This document shows, piece after piece, positions 47,582 through 61,399 of a DNA stretch of 64,000 nucleotides. The notes beneath the pieces are model-generated. The model saw only the letters and a program-made list of their open reading frames with translations. It was not told the DNA's origin and made no database searches. Source of the DNA: Callaeas wilsoni. Lineage: Eukaryota > Chordata > Aves > Passeriformes > Callaeidae. The stretch spans positions 248,001 through 312,000 of the forward strand of contig VWPU01017707.1 in the NCBI GenBank assembly GCA_013398955.1, read 5' to 3'. The position numbers were made by a program, and so were the translations under genes. Position 1 is the stretch's first letter; each line of letters starts with the position of its first letter.

Positions 47582-50500
47582 AAGGGATTAAATAGACCTG
47601 TGGGAAGAAGGCTGCCTCAGAGGACACTGGTGGGATTTGGAGAAAAAAAATCATCATTGGTATTTATTCCATACTTTAAGGAAACAAGGCCACTTTATGT
47701 TGTCCCAGGTGGTGATGCAGGAAAACGATAAAAGTGTCAGAGGCAGACCATTGCCCGAGGGCAGGAAAACAAGCAAGAAGGTCCTTGGCAAGTTCACTCT
47801 AACCTTTAAGGGTTAAGGGGATATCAAAATATAGAACTTATTCAAAAAAACATCTAAAGGCAGCTGAGGAGAGCAGACATATGATCATTTATGAGGAAGG
47901 GGACTGGTCCTCTACTGAATAAATCTAGAGCTGCTTCCCTGAAATTTCATTCAAATTAAAGAAAGATAATATTTTCATTGAGGAATTGATGTAATCATAT
48001 TTAAAAAACAAACCAATAAAAGACTTGAACACATTATTTTTTCAGAACTTAAATTTTCATTCTACAAGAGAACAGTGTGTGTGGGTGACTAATAACAATC
48101 CAGCCATCTGGACTTCTCTCAGACAAACTCATGTTAATTCAAACTACACAGGCAAAAAAATAAAATATATATTGCCTGCCTCGGAGCATTTGGGAAAATG
48201 TTATGGTTTGCAGAACTGTCATGCACTGTCAGCAAGCAGCAAACTTTAGAGCACCTTTAATGTTACACCACAGTGCTGTTGCAGTTGACAATTAAAATAG
48301 TTAATGTGCAAGCTGGCCTTTAAGTGTTACACTAATCAAAATAATGGATTGCTTTTGTATGATGACCCCATAGCTGTATCAGTCAGTGCTCACTGGACAA
48401 AAAGGAATTTTTTAATGGTGCCCAGTTGTGGCACTTGTAATCGTGTGTTTCTGTGGTGGTAATGAGGAAGGATGGGACTTTTACCAGGCTCATTGAGATC
48501 TCGAGCATACTGGGGATCTAGGCAGATATTATCTGGGTAAGTGAGGCTCCCACAGTATCACATTCCACCTCATGGCCTTCCAAACCCAGAGGCAGCATGA
48601 GAGATTTGGTCCTTTAGCATTTCCTCATTGCTCCCACAGGCACACAGTGTTTCCAAACCCTCTTGCTAGAAATATTTCTTGGCTATTTAGAGAAACAGCC
48701 TTCCCCTGTGCCTACGTTTGTGTGGATTTATGGGGCATAAGGAATGATAGAGCTGAACTTTTTGGCCAGTTGTTCAAGGGCAAGTGGGAATTCGTGTTTT
48801 TCTCCCACTACCTGTGCTATCTCCTACTTACATTCAGCAGCACAAAGAAATTCAGTGGATTCTCCTTGCCAAGAAAGATTAGTATACCTAAGAGCTGAAA
48901 CCAGGGCAGATTGCATTTCAAGTAATTTTCCCCTTCCCCTATTCTCCCTCTGCCTCCACCATTTTTTTTTTTAATTATTCAGATTAAAAATGAAATGCAG
49001 TGGTTACATTATGATAATATCAAACTCATTAACATTAGTCAGAAAAAAAATACAGGAGGTAGCCTGCCAAAAGCTAAGCCTTCACTTTTGCATTCATTTA
49101 GTAAAGTTCATTGAAATAGGAATTCATCTCTTTACTCTGGATTAGAATTGAACTCCTGGTGTATTCAAAGAGCTGTACAAGCCATACTGGCTCAGAAGAT
49201 GCTTGCAGAAAAGTACTATTCAACATAACTGCTTTATTACAATTTTAGTTTTGTGACTTTATACAGAAAATTCCTTGTTCAAGCTCAAGAACAGGAACTA
49301 AGCTAAGCAGGGACTTTGTCCTGTTTATCAATGGGTGGGCAGGTGTGCTCCAGCTGACAGTGTCTAGCACTACAGACCATAAACTTGTTAAGAAATATGT
49401 TGAAATATCTTATTACCATTTAGTACAACTGCACTACAGGAACAAAACATAGATTGGTAGCTCATTTCCAACTCTCTTTCCAAGACAAATCTCATGGTTC
49501 CCCTTGCCTGCATCCTGCATTTTGTCTGAAAATAAGGCTCATCCCATAATAAATCAGACCAAGGAGCCTTTTTAGACAAAAATACAATAACCTTCTAAAG
49601 TTATTTTTTTTAATACAAGTTTCTATTTCTAGAGTTTAGGATTAATTTTTGTAGAACTTCAAACAACCAGGCAGGATGTTGCTCTCAATTCCAGCATTTA
49701 ATTACAGGGATAAACACTTCCATAAATTATTAATTCTTTCCTGGGAACAATTTTTGACCCCATGGACGACAATACCATCAATCTAGTTATTTCATTATAT
49801 TAGTCTATATTATCGCCACATATTATTTCCCTTCCAAAATGTTTATATAAAATTTATAATGTGATGAAAAGATCTTCCCCCTAATTTTTGTATGTAAATG
49901 TAAAATCTTGTCCATTTCCTCACAGTATTTGTTCTGTTTAATTGCATTTTAAATGAACATAAAGTAACTACCCCAAAGGCATTAGCATGCTTCTGCCAGG
50001 ACTCTGCAGATTCTGCTGGCACGTGTTGAGAAGCTGCTGCATCTCAGATGTGAGCTGATCTTCACAGATAGCCTATCCTGAGGGTGGGAGCGGAGCAGTC
50101 CTACAGAAAACCTTGGGGGCTTGCCTCTCCCCCTCTTTTCTGATCTGTTTCCAGCATTAGAAAATGTGAAGTCCAGCAATGGCTTGGAGAAAAAGGGGCT
50201 TTTTCTGCAATCACCACTTCCTCCTTCAGCCAAAACAACTTCAAAACATACTGAAGGCAGAGTCAGACAGAGTTGGTTTGCTAAAGCAACTGTAGGCTCC
50301 AAGAGCCAGTAAGCTCCAAGAGCACTGGCAGCCATTCAGCTGAGATAAATCTCAGAAAAAGAGAGAATAGAAGACAGCACAAGTCTGAATTGATTTTCAG
50401 AGGTGGTGTGTTTGCAGCAGCGCTGCAAGTCCTCGTCTCTCAGAAGCCACCTGCATTTATCCCCCCAGTGTTTGTCCAGGCTGTCTGCGGGCGAGCAGTG

Positions 50501-53330
50501 AGTACCAGCTGTTCTGCAGTCTGGCTGCAGTGACGGCAGCGAATCCCACATCCTTTGCCCTTTAATGATCATTAGGAAAATCCCTACATTCTCCATTTGG
50601 AAGAGCTTTATGTCATGACATAATTTCAGGAAAATAAGTCAATGGTCCTCATTTAGATATTTACAGAACCTTAAAAGATTCCTAGTTTATACACAAATAT
50701 ATAGGGATTATAAACCTCAGGGAAGGAGGAAAGTTAAACCAAAAATCACCTGCCATGTGCGGATAGGTCTTTTGAGGTTGAAGGTGAATTTCTTGGTTAA
50801 ATAAAACCCCATAATCTGTCAAAAACCTAAGAAGTTCTCTTTAATTTTGTCGAAGACTAAACACTTGGAAGGCTTGAATAATTGCTGCTAAGAAGAATAC
50901 TCTGTACTTTTGAAGTTGGTTCTCTATATGAAATGTATCTAGTGCTATTTAAATAAGAGATAAATCTTTTTTACTAAAAAAGAATAAGAAAAGTATAGAG
51001 GAGAATTAGAAAAGTATCAAGGAGATTTTCCAGTGGCTTCTTATCCTGAAAGGGACATTCCTAGTTCTAGTCAAGAAATTAATTTGATCTATGGAACCTT
51101 TAAAACTAATTTTAATTCTTCAGAACTTGAAATATATTCAATTATTTCAAGTATTAATATATGTTCACTTTTAGCAACATTTGAGATGGTTATCAGCTCC
51201 TCTTAAAAATTTCTGGCTTTTTTTTGAATAGTCTAAAGGTTTTCAGGCTGGATGTCGCAGTCAGCTTAGAGGCAGAAGGATAAGTATATTCTATAATGTA
51301 CACTCTGTAGGACAGAGAGTCTGGGTGGCTCAAAAAAAGGGCATACTACAATCTTATCTACTCCAGAGTAATAACCCTTTAAAATTTGATCCAGTCATTC
51401 ATAGTTAAAAAAGTTAAAAATGTCAAGTATCCTCATTTATGCCAGAGTGCCTTCCCCAACACACAACCCTGAGAAAAACCAAACGGAGCAAAAACTCCAA
51501 CCACTTAACACTGACTCCACTAAGTAAAAGCAATGCCAATATTTATCCACTGTATTATCTGGCAAGAAGGGGATCTTGACTCATGCTGCTCAAAGACAAA
51601 TATTAATAAAGATCTGAATTTCAGGCTCATGGGAAATTTCTGACTTTTCTCCCTGAATCAGAATGAAAAGTTGCTTTCCTTCTTAAAGCATATTTATATT
51701 TAAAATGGAAAACAGAAATTCAGAAATAATGTTTTTTGGGTTCTTTCTTTTCGAAAAACCAAAATATATTGCAGCATCAAAATGTTAAGAATCAATTAAG
51801 CTAAGCAAAATGGGGTCATTTCAGTACAAATCTGTGTCACTGAAGTGCTCTGCACATCATTAGCACACAAATGGTTTATTATTCCATTTACCTTTTTCAG
51901 GATGACACAACAAAAACCAGTATACAAAAAATGGTAACATTAAAATGTTGCAGTTTAACTTATGTAAGGTATTGTGGTAGCTCAAACTGAGAGCTGTGTC
52001 AGCTTGATGAAAACCAAATGTTTCTGGGTTTTGGTTGTTTTTTTCCCCTCAGTTTCGATCTATTGGACTAATTAGTTTGAAACAATGTATCAATTTTTTC
52101 TACAAATAAACAAAGATTTCTGTAGAATCCCATTTCACTCAGAGAAAGGCAGTTCCCCTGAATTACAGACGAAAATCATTTCAATTAAAAAAATCCCTGA
52201 TGGCTTCTTTGCATTCAGTCCCAATTCTCCTTTCTGCCTCTGACTGTATTTGCCTTGGCATGCCAGCACAAAAATTGTGTCGTTCGGTCCCAATTCTGCA
52301 TGATATGGAGGCAAAACTGTAAAGTGATACCTAGACTAGTTTCACATTTACATACTGCATTTACATTTGAGATGCTTCTTCTCCTGGGATCACTCCTATA
52401 TTTCTCTAAACATTTGGTGACATTTTGCTTCTCTTTCCTAGAGAAGGTTTTGCAGTCGGCCCCTGTGCAGAGAAAGGGCCAGCTCTTGCAGGTGTGTGCA
52501 GGCCCCAAAGAGTAAGCCCTGGTGTGCCACACCCAGGCTGCTTGGAATACACTCACTTTCATTGCAGATGAGTTTCCAAGAGGGATTTGAGCTGGGCACC
52601 AGCATCACACGAGGTTTAAACAACCATATGATAAATAAGTGTATCTATTTCAACAACCAAATCCATCACATCGCTCAGATGATATTTTTTCTTACTGTGT
52701 TGTTACAGACATCAATATCACACCCTCAACAGAGCCTGGTTGACCTGCAAAGACAAGTGTCAGATTGCTCAGGTTAAGTGGACACATTTTCATCAGTTTG
52801 TTTTCATAATGAAAGCCTCTCTCCTCTGCACAAAGGCAAATTATAAATGACTACCTACAAAAGTAGTGGTAAAGTCTGAGTGGACTGAACGTTATCCATC
52901 TACTGAACCTGAGATCCTCAAAACTTGTGACACAAATCTCAGCTGACGGGTTAGGAAAGTGTCTGATACTGTTTCCAGAGCTAATGGCAGAGTTTCTGGT
53001 TGCTCAAGAGAGAAACAAACACAAGGCAGCCAGAGAAAATATTTGGTGAATGAAGGACAGAAATGTTAAGAAAGAAATTGCATTTCCTAGCTCAAGACAA
53101 GCTTTGTAAATGTACAAGGAAAAAAGAAAAATTGAAGTAGCTCTATCACTTTGTTCTTTTATTTGCTCTCATGACGGGGCCCCTCTTTTCTCTTTCAGGT
53201 CCCTACGTTCTGTACTCATGGACATGCCCTTTCCTGTCTTTCAGACTGAAGCTCTTCTGACTCTAGAGCTGCCAGGTCACTGTCTGTTTACAAATATTTC
53301 CCTCTTGACTTCCCTCTAGACCATTTTATT
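47582..53330. other. AT-rich non-coding stretch
   Basis: No gene is recognised. A conserved-element-like part lies at about 48245-48420, and a T run at 48961-48972. A GC-richer interval (about 49985-50540) has frames of 117 and 86 codons on minus that are not recognised. Good acceptor-like sites (tctctttcag, AG at 53197-53198; cctgtctttcag, AG near 53244) lack a convincing donor downstream. Confidence 0.5.
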
Positions 53331-53331
53331 T

Positions 53332-53344
53332 CACACACACACAC
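53332..53344. repeat. CA dinucleotide microsatellite
   Basis: About six and a half CA units. Confidence 0.85.
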
Positions 53345-56300
53345 TTATTTATGTCTTTTTTTTCTTTTGTTTCCTTGCTGACACTTATAAAACATGAATA
53401 TGTTCAAAGATGAAAAAGAAGTGGCTAACAGAAAAACCACAGTAGATAAACTTGATGAGAAGAGGCTGAGTTTTTTGCAGGGATTGTAAGAATGTAAAAT
53501 TTATCCATACAAAGGATCTGAAATAAGGTTTATAAACATCTAGAAAGTGCACAAATAAGAGAGTTCTTCCCTGACAGATAAAAATTAGTACAATGGCTAA
53601 ATGGTATCTCGCTATAAAACACAGCTTTCTATGTCTGAAATGTTTACCTAAAGTTCATTACAGCCAAAGCACAAAAATTAGCAGTTCAACAACTGTCTTA
53701 AATTTGACCTAACCCTCAAGAGAAGCTGGTTTTTAGAAATAGTCATTTATTCTTTCTAGTTTTAAGTGGAGTCTGGTTAGCTAACTCAGAGATATCATTC
53801 CAGAACTGACTATTAGACAACATGATATATTCTGGAGAAGATTTCCCGAGCCATAGATGTAGCAAAAAGCTCCTAGTTTGAGAAGATGTTTTGAAAAGAA
53901 GAGGGACAACTAGGACCATCCAGAGAGCACTCAAAATACCTGTAATGCAATAAACCCAGGAGAGAGATAGCCAGTGGGAGTGAAAACGTAAAGGTGTTGG
54001 TGTGGCACATTCATACTGACTTCTGCTTAATATTCTATTAAGCATATGGTTTTGATGATCTGATTTTAAAATAGGATTTGGCTTCCTCTGTCCACAGGTC
54101 AGCACGTGTGGAGGAATAGCACACCATAAGCACTTTGGAGGTGAAGATTAATGGCTGTATACTGGTGTGAAAATGATTAAGTCAGAAATTATTTCTCTCT
54201 TCTCGTGATCTTTTCACTAGATGTAGGAGGTAGGCTGACAGAAATGTATGCCCTGATCATTTGGAGAACCTATCCAGGCACACAGGCTCCAAGACAGGAG
54301 ACACAGCAGGAGCCTTCCTGGGGCTTCAGACACAGATTTCTGTTGCAAGGCATTATTGCAAGAGTACATCCAAAAGAAACTGAACCGCAAAACTAAAGAA
54401 GTAAAACCTACAGGATAACCCATCTTAAATGACTGGAAACATCAATAAATTCCTAGTTGCATATTACACATGTACTGGGTATTAATACCAAGTCATAGTG
54501 GTTTCTCTCATCAGGAAGATTTATTTCTTCCAGAGTTTATTATAACTATTGTCAAATGAAGATCTTACAAGAATCACACACCCTCACTTCATATGGCAAA
54601 GGTCTTTTAATTTGGATTTGTCATTTGTTTTTCTTTATCTTTTCTCTTCCCTCCCCCACCGTACCTGCACCCTCCTGAACTGAGCAGCACTGAGCAGTGC
54701 AGTGAACCTGCACAATCAACTCTGGCAGCTTGTTGAGGTTAAATACGACAATTCAAAACCAATTAGGAGGCATCTGGGAAAGACAGAGGGATGGGAAGTG
54801 AATATATGGAATCAGCTGTGATGGTCAAGTGCCCTTTAGCTCATTCCACAGCGTCTTGCATGACTGTCATTGAAACTGTACTGTCTGTTTTACAGTTCCT
54901 CTTGAAGCACAAGCCAGGTTAGTATTTATGGAGCCAACAGTGCATGTATGTACAGTTGCCATGAATTCAAGCATAAAAATTAGGGTTTTGTTATAATTCT
55001 CCACTGAAAAGGTAAGATACTACATATTTTATTATTTACTACATTTTTTCACTTCAAGTGTACTAAGTTTATATGGTCCTTATAATTTTATGATGTCTAG
55101 CAGCACATCAAGAGTGGTATAAAATTATTCAGTGTGAAGGTTATCAGACCAAAGAGCAAATCATAATACGTGTTCATAGCAAGTGCTTTATTCATCTGGG
55201 TGTTGGGGAACCAAATGTACATGCTTCTGTGAAGAATGAAGACAACATTTTAAATTTCTCGTGCTTATTGAAACCTTTTCATGCCTTCTGAGCAGACAAT
55301 TAGGAGCTCACACATCTTTAAAAAGGCAATTAATTTGAGAAAATATAGTTCTCTTTGCAGCCACATCCAGACTTCTTATCCCTGGGCACATCTGATTGTT
55401 CTCACATACAGTGCGTGACCTCCAGGACATATTTCCCTGCAGTTGCTACCATTTGAAAGACTTTTCCCTGGAGCTTGATCTGGGACAGGTACTCATGCTT
55501 CAGGCTGACTTTTCTGTGCTTTCCACTGCTTGAAGTAACAGCCTTGAGGTTTTTGGTTCTGGTCTAACTGCTGATCCATACCTTCACAGGACTTGGCATC
55601 TTAAACACATCACCCCCTGAATTCATCCCCAGTACCAGGGCACCTGCTATTTTTCCTCTTGATAAATGGCACTATTATATGAAAAACGATCATGACAAAC
55701 TGTCAAGTGATATACACTGAATACCTTCCATCCTACATTACAGCCAGGAGGAAGCCCCTGAGAAATCTATGTTGTCTCTACTTCCGTGCAGTACACCTCA
55801 TAACCCAAAGCCAGACTGATCTCTTCTTCTGCAGGTCTGTATTTACTGGTAGAGATTTAAGTTTTTTCTATCCAGCCTCCTCAGAGGTTGGTGACACTTC
55901 TGTGGCACACTACCCACTGATCTCAGAGCTTTCCAGTTGCTCCCAGTTCTCTGAGACAATGAAATGGTGCCCAGGTTGCCTGTCCTCTCAGGTCTGAATA
56001 AGAGTCCTGAGGCATCCAGGCATTCCAGATCAGCAGATCTGCTTTTTTGAGCCTGACCTTTGACCTCTCCTGAAGCAGCTGGACCTTGCAAGTGAGCCTC
56101 CTTCCCTGGTGAGAGGAAGCTCTGCTCTGTATGAATCTCTCTGGCACATAATTGCTCTGAGCAAGGTCTTCCACATCACAGAGGGGCTGCAGAGGCCCTT
56201 TCTCCCTGAATTTCAGCTACTTATCTACAGAAACTGAAGTGTAACAAAGAAAAAACATCAGAGGTAAAGAATGAAATTAAAGTCCCTCTCCAGAATTATG

Positions 56301-59300
56301 CAGACCTAAACCTAGAGCTTATGACATCCACAGGATAAATGTACACTCTTTGATGGTGTTTTTCTCTGTCAGCCCATGGAAGGAAGGAGCTTCTGATATT
56401 AGAACTTTTCTCTGCTGCTGCCAGTTTGTTTTGTTTTATTTTTTTTTTTTCCAGAAGGAAAGAGCCATTTCTAAAACAAATTTTCATGTTCAGTGGAATA
56501 ACTGCTTTTTCTGAAAAAAGTCGTATAAATTAATGCAGATTCAAAGAATATTTGGAGGAGAAAATTTAAAAATCTTCTGCATTTAAAAACCTACTATTGC
56601 TCTACAGACATACAGAAAAATCAATGGAACAATTAATGAATAAAATCATTAACTACTTTTGTTTCTTACTAAAAGTTAAAGAATAATTTTCATGAGAAAG
56701 GTAGCAAGCAGGCACTTGGCAAGCTAATAGACAAACATCTACAAGTAACATTGTGATTAAGCTATTAATTCACTATAAAACCTAAACATCAATAAACACT
56801 TCACATGTATAAAAACTCTAAGTGTTTGGTAGTTGTTCATAACGATCTATTTACCCATCCAATTTAGTGGGTTTTTCTTCCCTCCTACATTCTAAGACAG
56901 TCTGTTTCCCTTGATTTATTCAAGTTATTTTCCCCCTTTTTACAGTCTAATAGCAAACAACTCAAAAATATGATAATATCTATTCAATCTCAATGGCACT
57001 GGTTATTTGTGGTCACTCAGCTGTGTGAGGGGAGGCTGTTCTGTGCAGTGAGGCAGGGAGTGAATCTCTACTCTCCCTACAAGCGCCTTCCCATGCAATA
57101 CATAAACATTTGGCCTTAAAACTTGCCTTCCCATGGGATAATGCAAAGAAAGGCATTAGCCCAACGCGACTTCATGCACAGCTGAAACAGATACCCATAG
57201 GTTTCTTATTTTGGAGTATTCTCTTGTGTTTGGAAAGAACACTTCTATTGACTAGATACGCTGAAAAAGTAGAAGAGTGCATTGCAAAAGCCATAGGAGG
57301 TAGAAGCTTTCATCAAAAGAATATAAAATGGCAGGAGAGATACTCTTGCTGAGCTATTGGACTGTATAATTGTCCAGGGATTTCTGTACTGAAGCTTGCA
57401 GAAGTTTTTCCAGTGAAACAGTTTTTCCACCAGAAAATGATAATTTGATACATTTGAAACTATTCGCAGCTGTACATCGATTTCTTGTAAATTCCAGATG
57501 GATCATGATTGAGACAACTTGCTGAGCTAGTATTTCCACTTGTTTTAATGTAACAAGAGTTGATAGCAAGTGTTTCACATTTTTATTTCTTGAAGTTTTG
57601 TAAGGAGCCTAAACATTAAAATTTCAACATTCCTTCTTTCTGAGGGTGAAAGAAAACTTTTTATTGTATCAGCAGCTCCTGTGGAAGGACCATTGCCCCC
57701 TGCCTCGAGGCCTCCTGGTGCTCCTGCAATCTGCTGGAGGCCAACAGAGAATTTCCTCAGCATCTCTCACCCCTTCTGCAGTGTTTCCAACCATTCACTT
57801 CACACCAAATCAGGGGGTGCTGTGTGTGTGTGGGTGCACACACTGTGAAACACTCTGATGCTTGAATTTTTTTTTTTTATCCTACCTAAGCCAGTAAAAC
57901 CCACTTGAGCTATTCTTTTGCTCCACAAACCTCTAAGTTTGGGAAAAATTCAGAACTTTGAGACTTCAGAATGCTGCAGAAAGGTAACTTCCTTTTAATT
58001 CCTCCTCGTATACTTATCCACGAGCACCGATAGTGTCCATGTCCCACAGCCTCTTAAAATGAAAAGTAGTATCGACCTTTCTGTAGGACAGATTCTCTAG
58101 ATTCTTTGTTCCTCTCTTTTCTCTCGCAGGCTTTCTGGCTTTCAGATTTGGCAAGTAGCTTACCAAAATAAACACTGCATGAATGTTGAGAGGACTGCAT
58201 CTGATTAAATGCTGGATGTTAATTGTAACCCTATTTCATTTCTATTTTTAAACAGCAGAACAGAATAATCTCCATTAAAAGACTGACCTTTGAAAGCCAC
58301 AATACTTGACTTATCTTGAGATAAAACTTTCTCTGCAACTAGGCCTCTTTGCTGGTACATGACGCTGCTGGCTCTGAGTGACGAAAGTGATTTAAGTTCA
58401 AGTAAGATATGCTAAGAACCACAGGTTAAATCAACTCAAGGTTTGTTAAACTTCATTGTTTGGCTTCATATTTTCTGCATTTTTCTAAAACTGAAATAGT
58501 GAGCAACTGTCTACATGCAGAACACCTCCACAGCCTGCTCCAAAAACTTCCACAAGCATTCTCTCATGAAATTCCAGGCTTGCTCCACGTACTTCTGCAG
58601 GTTTTGATATGGCCTACGTGGTCTATAACTAATTTATACTTATTACACTTCCGCTGTCAGCTTACCTGAGCAGCGTTAAGGAAAATAACATGCTGTATCA
58701 CTGCACAGGTCTTGTCAATTAAATGTAGAGAGCACTTCAGTATTGGTATCCACAACCATATGGCTGAACTGCAAGTACACAGAAACTCTTAGGAATATGC
58801 CATGCTGCCTGTATATGCCTTTACTCTGTGAAATACTTCAATATTGCAATAACATCTGCCAGCTCCAACTCACTCTGCTTCACATCCTTCACATCAAATC
58901 AAATGGCATAAGTGTGTGGAGCCAGGACCAGTGTCAGCTATTATGTGTCAGTTTTTCCTAAGGGGACATGCTGACAGACAATCAAAACTTTTCTTTAATA
59001 TTTCTTATTGTGTTTCTGCTATTGAGACTACCTGTCATGTAGCAATCATTTTTTGTTTGTGATGAGAAATAAAAATAAAAACAAAAGAACTTGGATGCCC
59101 ATCTCGAATGTTTGGACTGAATGAAGTTTGCTCGTGTTTGGTTTAGGCTTTGAGCAGTGAGTTGCTGTGGGGTGGTTGTGGGCTGAGGTTAGTCATTTGG
59201 GGAATGATAGACATCCTTAACTGAAAATACAAGACTCTCTTGCAAAAGTCTAACTCTTCATATAGACACAAACTCTCCTAATGCACCACACTGACTGTGG

Positions 59301-60770
59301 TGGAAGGATGTCACAGGTGGAAATGTTCAGCCTGGATGGACTGAGCATGCAAAATCTGGGTTTTATTTGAGCTATCATTGCAGGGCAATGAAATGTGATA
59401 ACAAATACTTGTCATACCACATTGGTCAAAGTCTCAGCTTCTTTGGTATAGCAGCAAAAGAAAAGGCAAACAAGCAAGCAAAACTCCCAAGCTCAAATGA
59501 ACCCTTCCCAAAATGTGTGGTTGTACCACACTGTGGTACAGAGGACATAGTTAAGTTGTGCCAGCCCTACAGACAGACTGCCTTTGTCCTGGGCAGTGGC
59601 TGAAGTAAATTTTATACCATTAAACTGATAATATACCATCTGCACTTTGTGTTCAGAATTGTGGTCACAGTGTAAATCAGGAGTCTTGTAGTTTGAGAAC
59701 CTCAGATCTATCCTCTATGCTCTGACAAAATATAAATTTCCCTGCAGATTCTGCTATACAAGTTGCTTGTTTTTTAACCAGAGTTGCTAACATTTATATT
59801 ACTTTAAGCTAAGTATTTCCAAATCAAACTCACAAAAGTATTTGTTCAACATGGCCTGCGTGATACACAAGAAAATTAACCACTTTCTAGTTCATATGAT
59901 AAAATCCCCTTTTCTTGGCCACCATTTCATTGTCTGTGCCTCAGACAATCTTTCCTCCTCATTCCCCTCCATATCCATTACTTTCTGCCTCTGCTTTGAG
60001 TTTCCTGTTCAGTTTTCCAACTTTATCCACTTGGCCTATGTTTTCCACCCAAAAGAATGGGTTCTAGTGGTAGTTCCTATCCATGCACCATAATCTTGAT
60101 CAACTGTAGCCCTTTCTTCGCTCAGGAATTGCCAGAGAGACAGCTGGGAAGTCCAGACCAGAGTGCTTGGAACCACCATGCAACAGACCAAAAGAAAGAA
60201 AGAAAAGCAGTACAGATGGGAGAAGCAAAGGGGGCTCACACCCTGATTTGGGAATGTAGGTGGGCATACAATGCTTTCTGTAAGAACCTGGAAACAATAA
60301 AACTGGTGGATGGGAGGATTAGGCTGGACGAGTAGAAAGAAAGGGCAAAGCCTCATCTTTGCAGAGGGCACTGCACAGAAATGGAAAGAAGGAAAAATAC
60401 ATCAAAGGGTTCAAGCAAGCAGTAAGAAATTTTAGGATTAAGCTTTGCTGATCCAAACTTCTAAACTATTGGAGGTTCAACCATCACTAATTTTGACCCC
60501 CTTCATTTATGAGAAAACATGACCAAATAAAATCAGTTACAGGATTCTTAGCTACGGATATATCGAGTTATATCTCCTGTAACAAGATGCGGTGCAATGG
60601 CATGGCCTGCATTTCAGCTGTAGTAGCAGTCAGATTTTTCCCCTGAATGTCACATCTTACTATAATTTACTATCTGGAAGACTTGTAATTAAAACCATAT
60701 GCTTCAATCCTTTTTTTTTTCCTTGTGCACATAAGGGATTCCACATTTCTATAAACTTTGCCAATTGTAA
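53345..60770. other. AT-rich non-coding stretch
   Basis: No gene is recognised. A minus-strand frame of 120 codons (53743-54105) and the other frames resemble no known family. T runs lie at 56439-56450 and 57867-57878, and a TG patch at 57821-57832. A 19-bp palindrome lies at 59522-59540. A conserved-element-like stretch lies at about 55140-55350. Confidence 0.5.
59522..59540. repeat. perfect 19-bp palindrome
   Basis: TGTACCACA, a single C, then TGTGGTACA: perfect 9-bp arms. The half-site TGTGGT/ACCACA matches the core of RUNX-type binding sites; whether it is bound is unknown. Confidence 0.9.
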
Positions 60771-60775
60771 ACTCA

Positions 60776-60792
60776 TCTCTCTCTCTCTCTCC
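60776..60792. repeat. CT dinucleotide microsatellite
   Basis: About eight CT units. Confidence 0.85.
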
Positions 60793-61282
60793 ACTAACCT
60801 GTGGCCCAACTGCATGTAATAAGAGTAATTTGGAGAATTATATTTGGTTACACTCTGTTGCTGTAATTTGCTTCTTTCCTCTAATGGTCTGAAGAGTACT
60901 GAGCTAAACCAGTTAATCTGAAATAAGCTAAAACTGAAAGATACGTTTTAGGCATAGGCAATTATATTCTTTTAATTAATGCAACATCACTTTGCAGTAA
61001 CTTATTTGGCTTTTCTAATCGCAATGTGCATTTTAGGACAGATACTGATCTCTTTGGTGATGCAGAGTACATGTAAACCTGTCACACCTGAGGAACTTTG
61101 ATGGAGAGAAATCCCTAATGGGATTAAGGCTGACATACCTGGCTGCATGCCACCTTTCTGCCCGCAGGTACATCTTACACTGAGTCACTGCTGGAGTAAA
61201 GATGTATCTGAAACATTGCTGCATTTTGGCTGTTGTCAGCCACCCTCCCAAGCACCCAGCCCTGCACAGCCTCAGGGACAGG

Positions 61283-61342
61283 CGGTGCAGCAGTGATGGG
61301 TGCAGCCCTGACGGGTGCAGCACTGACCGGTGCAGCCCTGCT
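61283..61342 (+). repeat. 15-bp minisatellite, four units
   Basis: Four adjacent 15-bp units at 61283, 61298, 61313 and 61328 share the core GGTGCAGC and differ at a few positions (for example gggtgcagccctgac and gggtgcagcactgac). The unit length keeps the reading frame, which explains the repetitive peptides seen on both strands here. The surrounding 61160-61360 is GC-richer than the rest. Confidence 0.9.
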
Positions 61343-61399
61343 CCCCCAGGCACTGCCAACAGAACTAGCTTTTCCTAGCCTGTGTGTTAAAAAGATATG

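Noticed and set aside
53161..53300. Two good acceptor-like sites in tandem
   Set aside because: No adequate donor follows within a normal exon length.
55098..55110. tagcagcacatca, matching the start of the miR-15 family
   Set aside because: No complementary arm within a precursor-sized distance, so no hairpin; 13-nt matches occur by chance.
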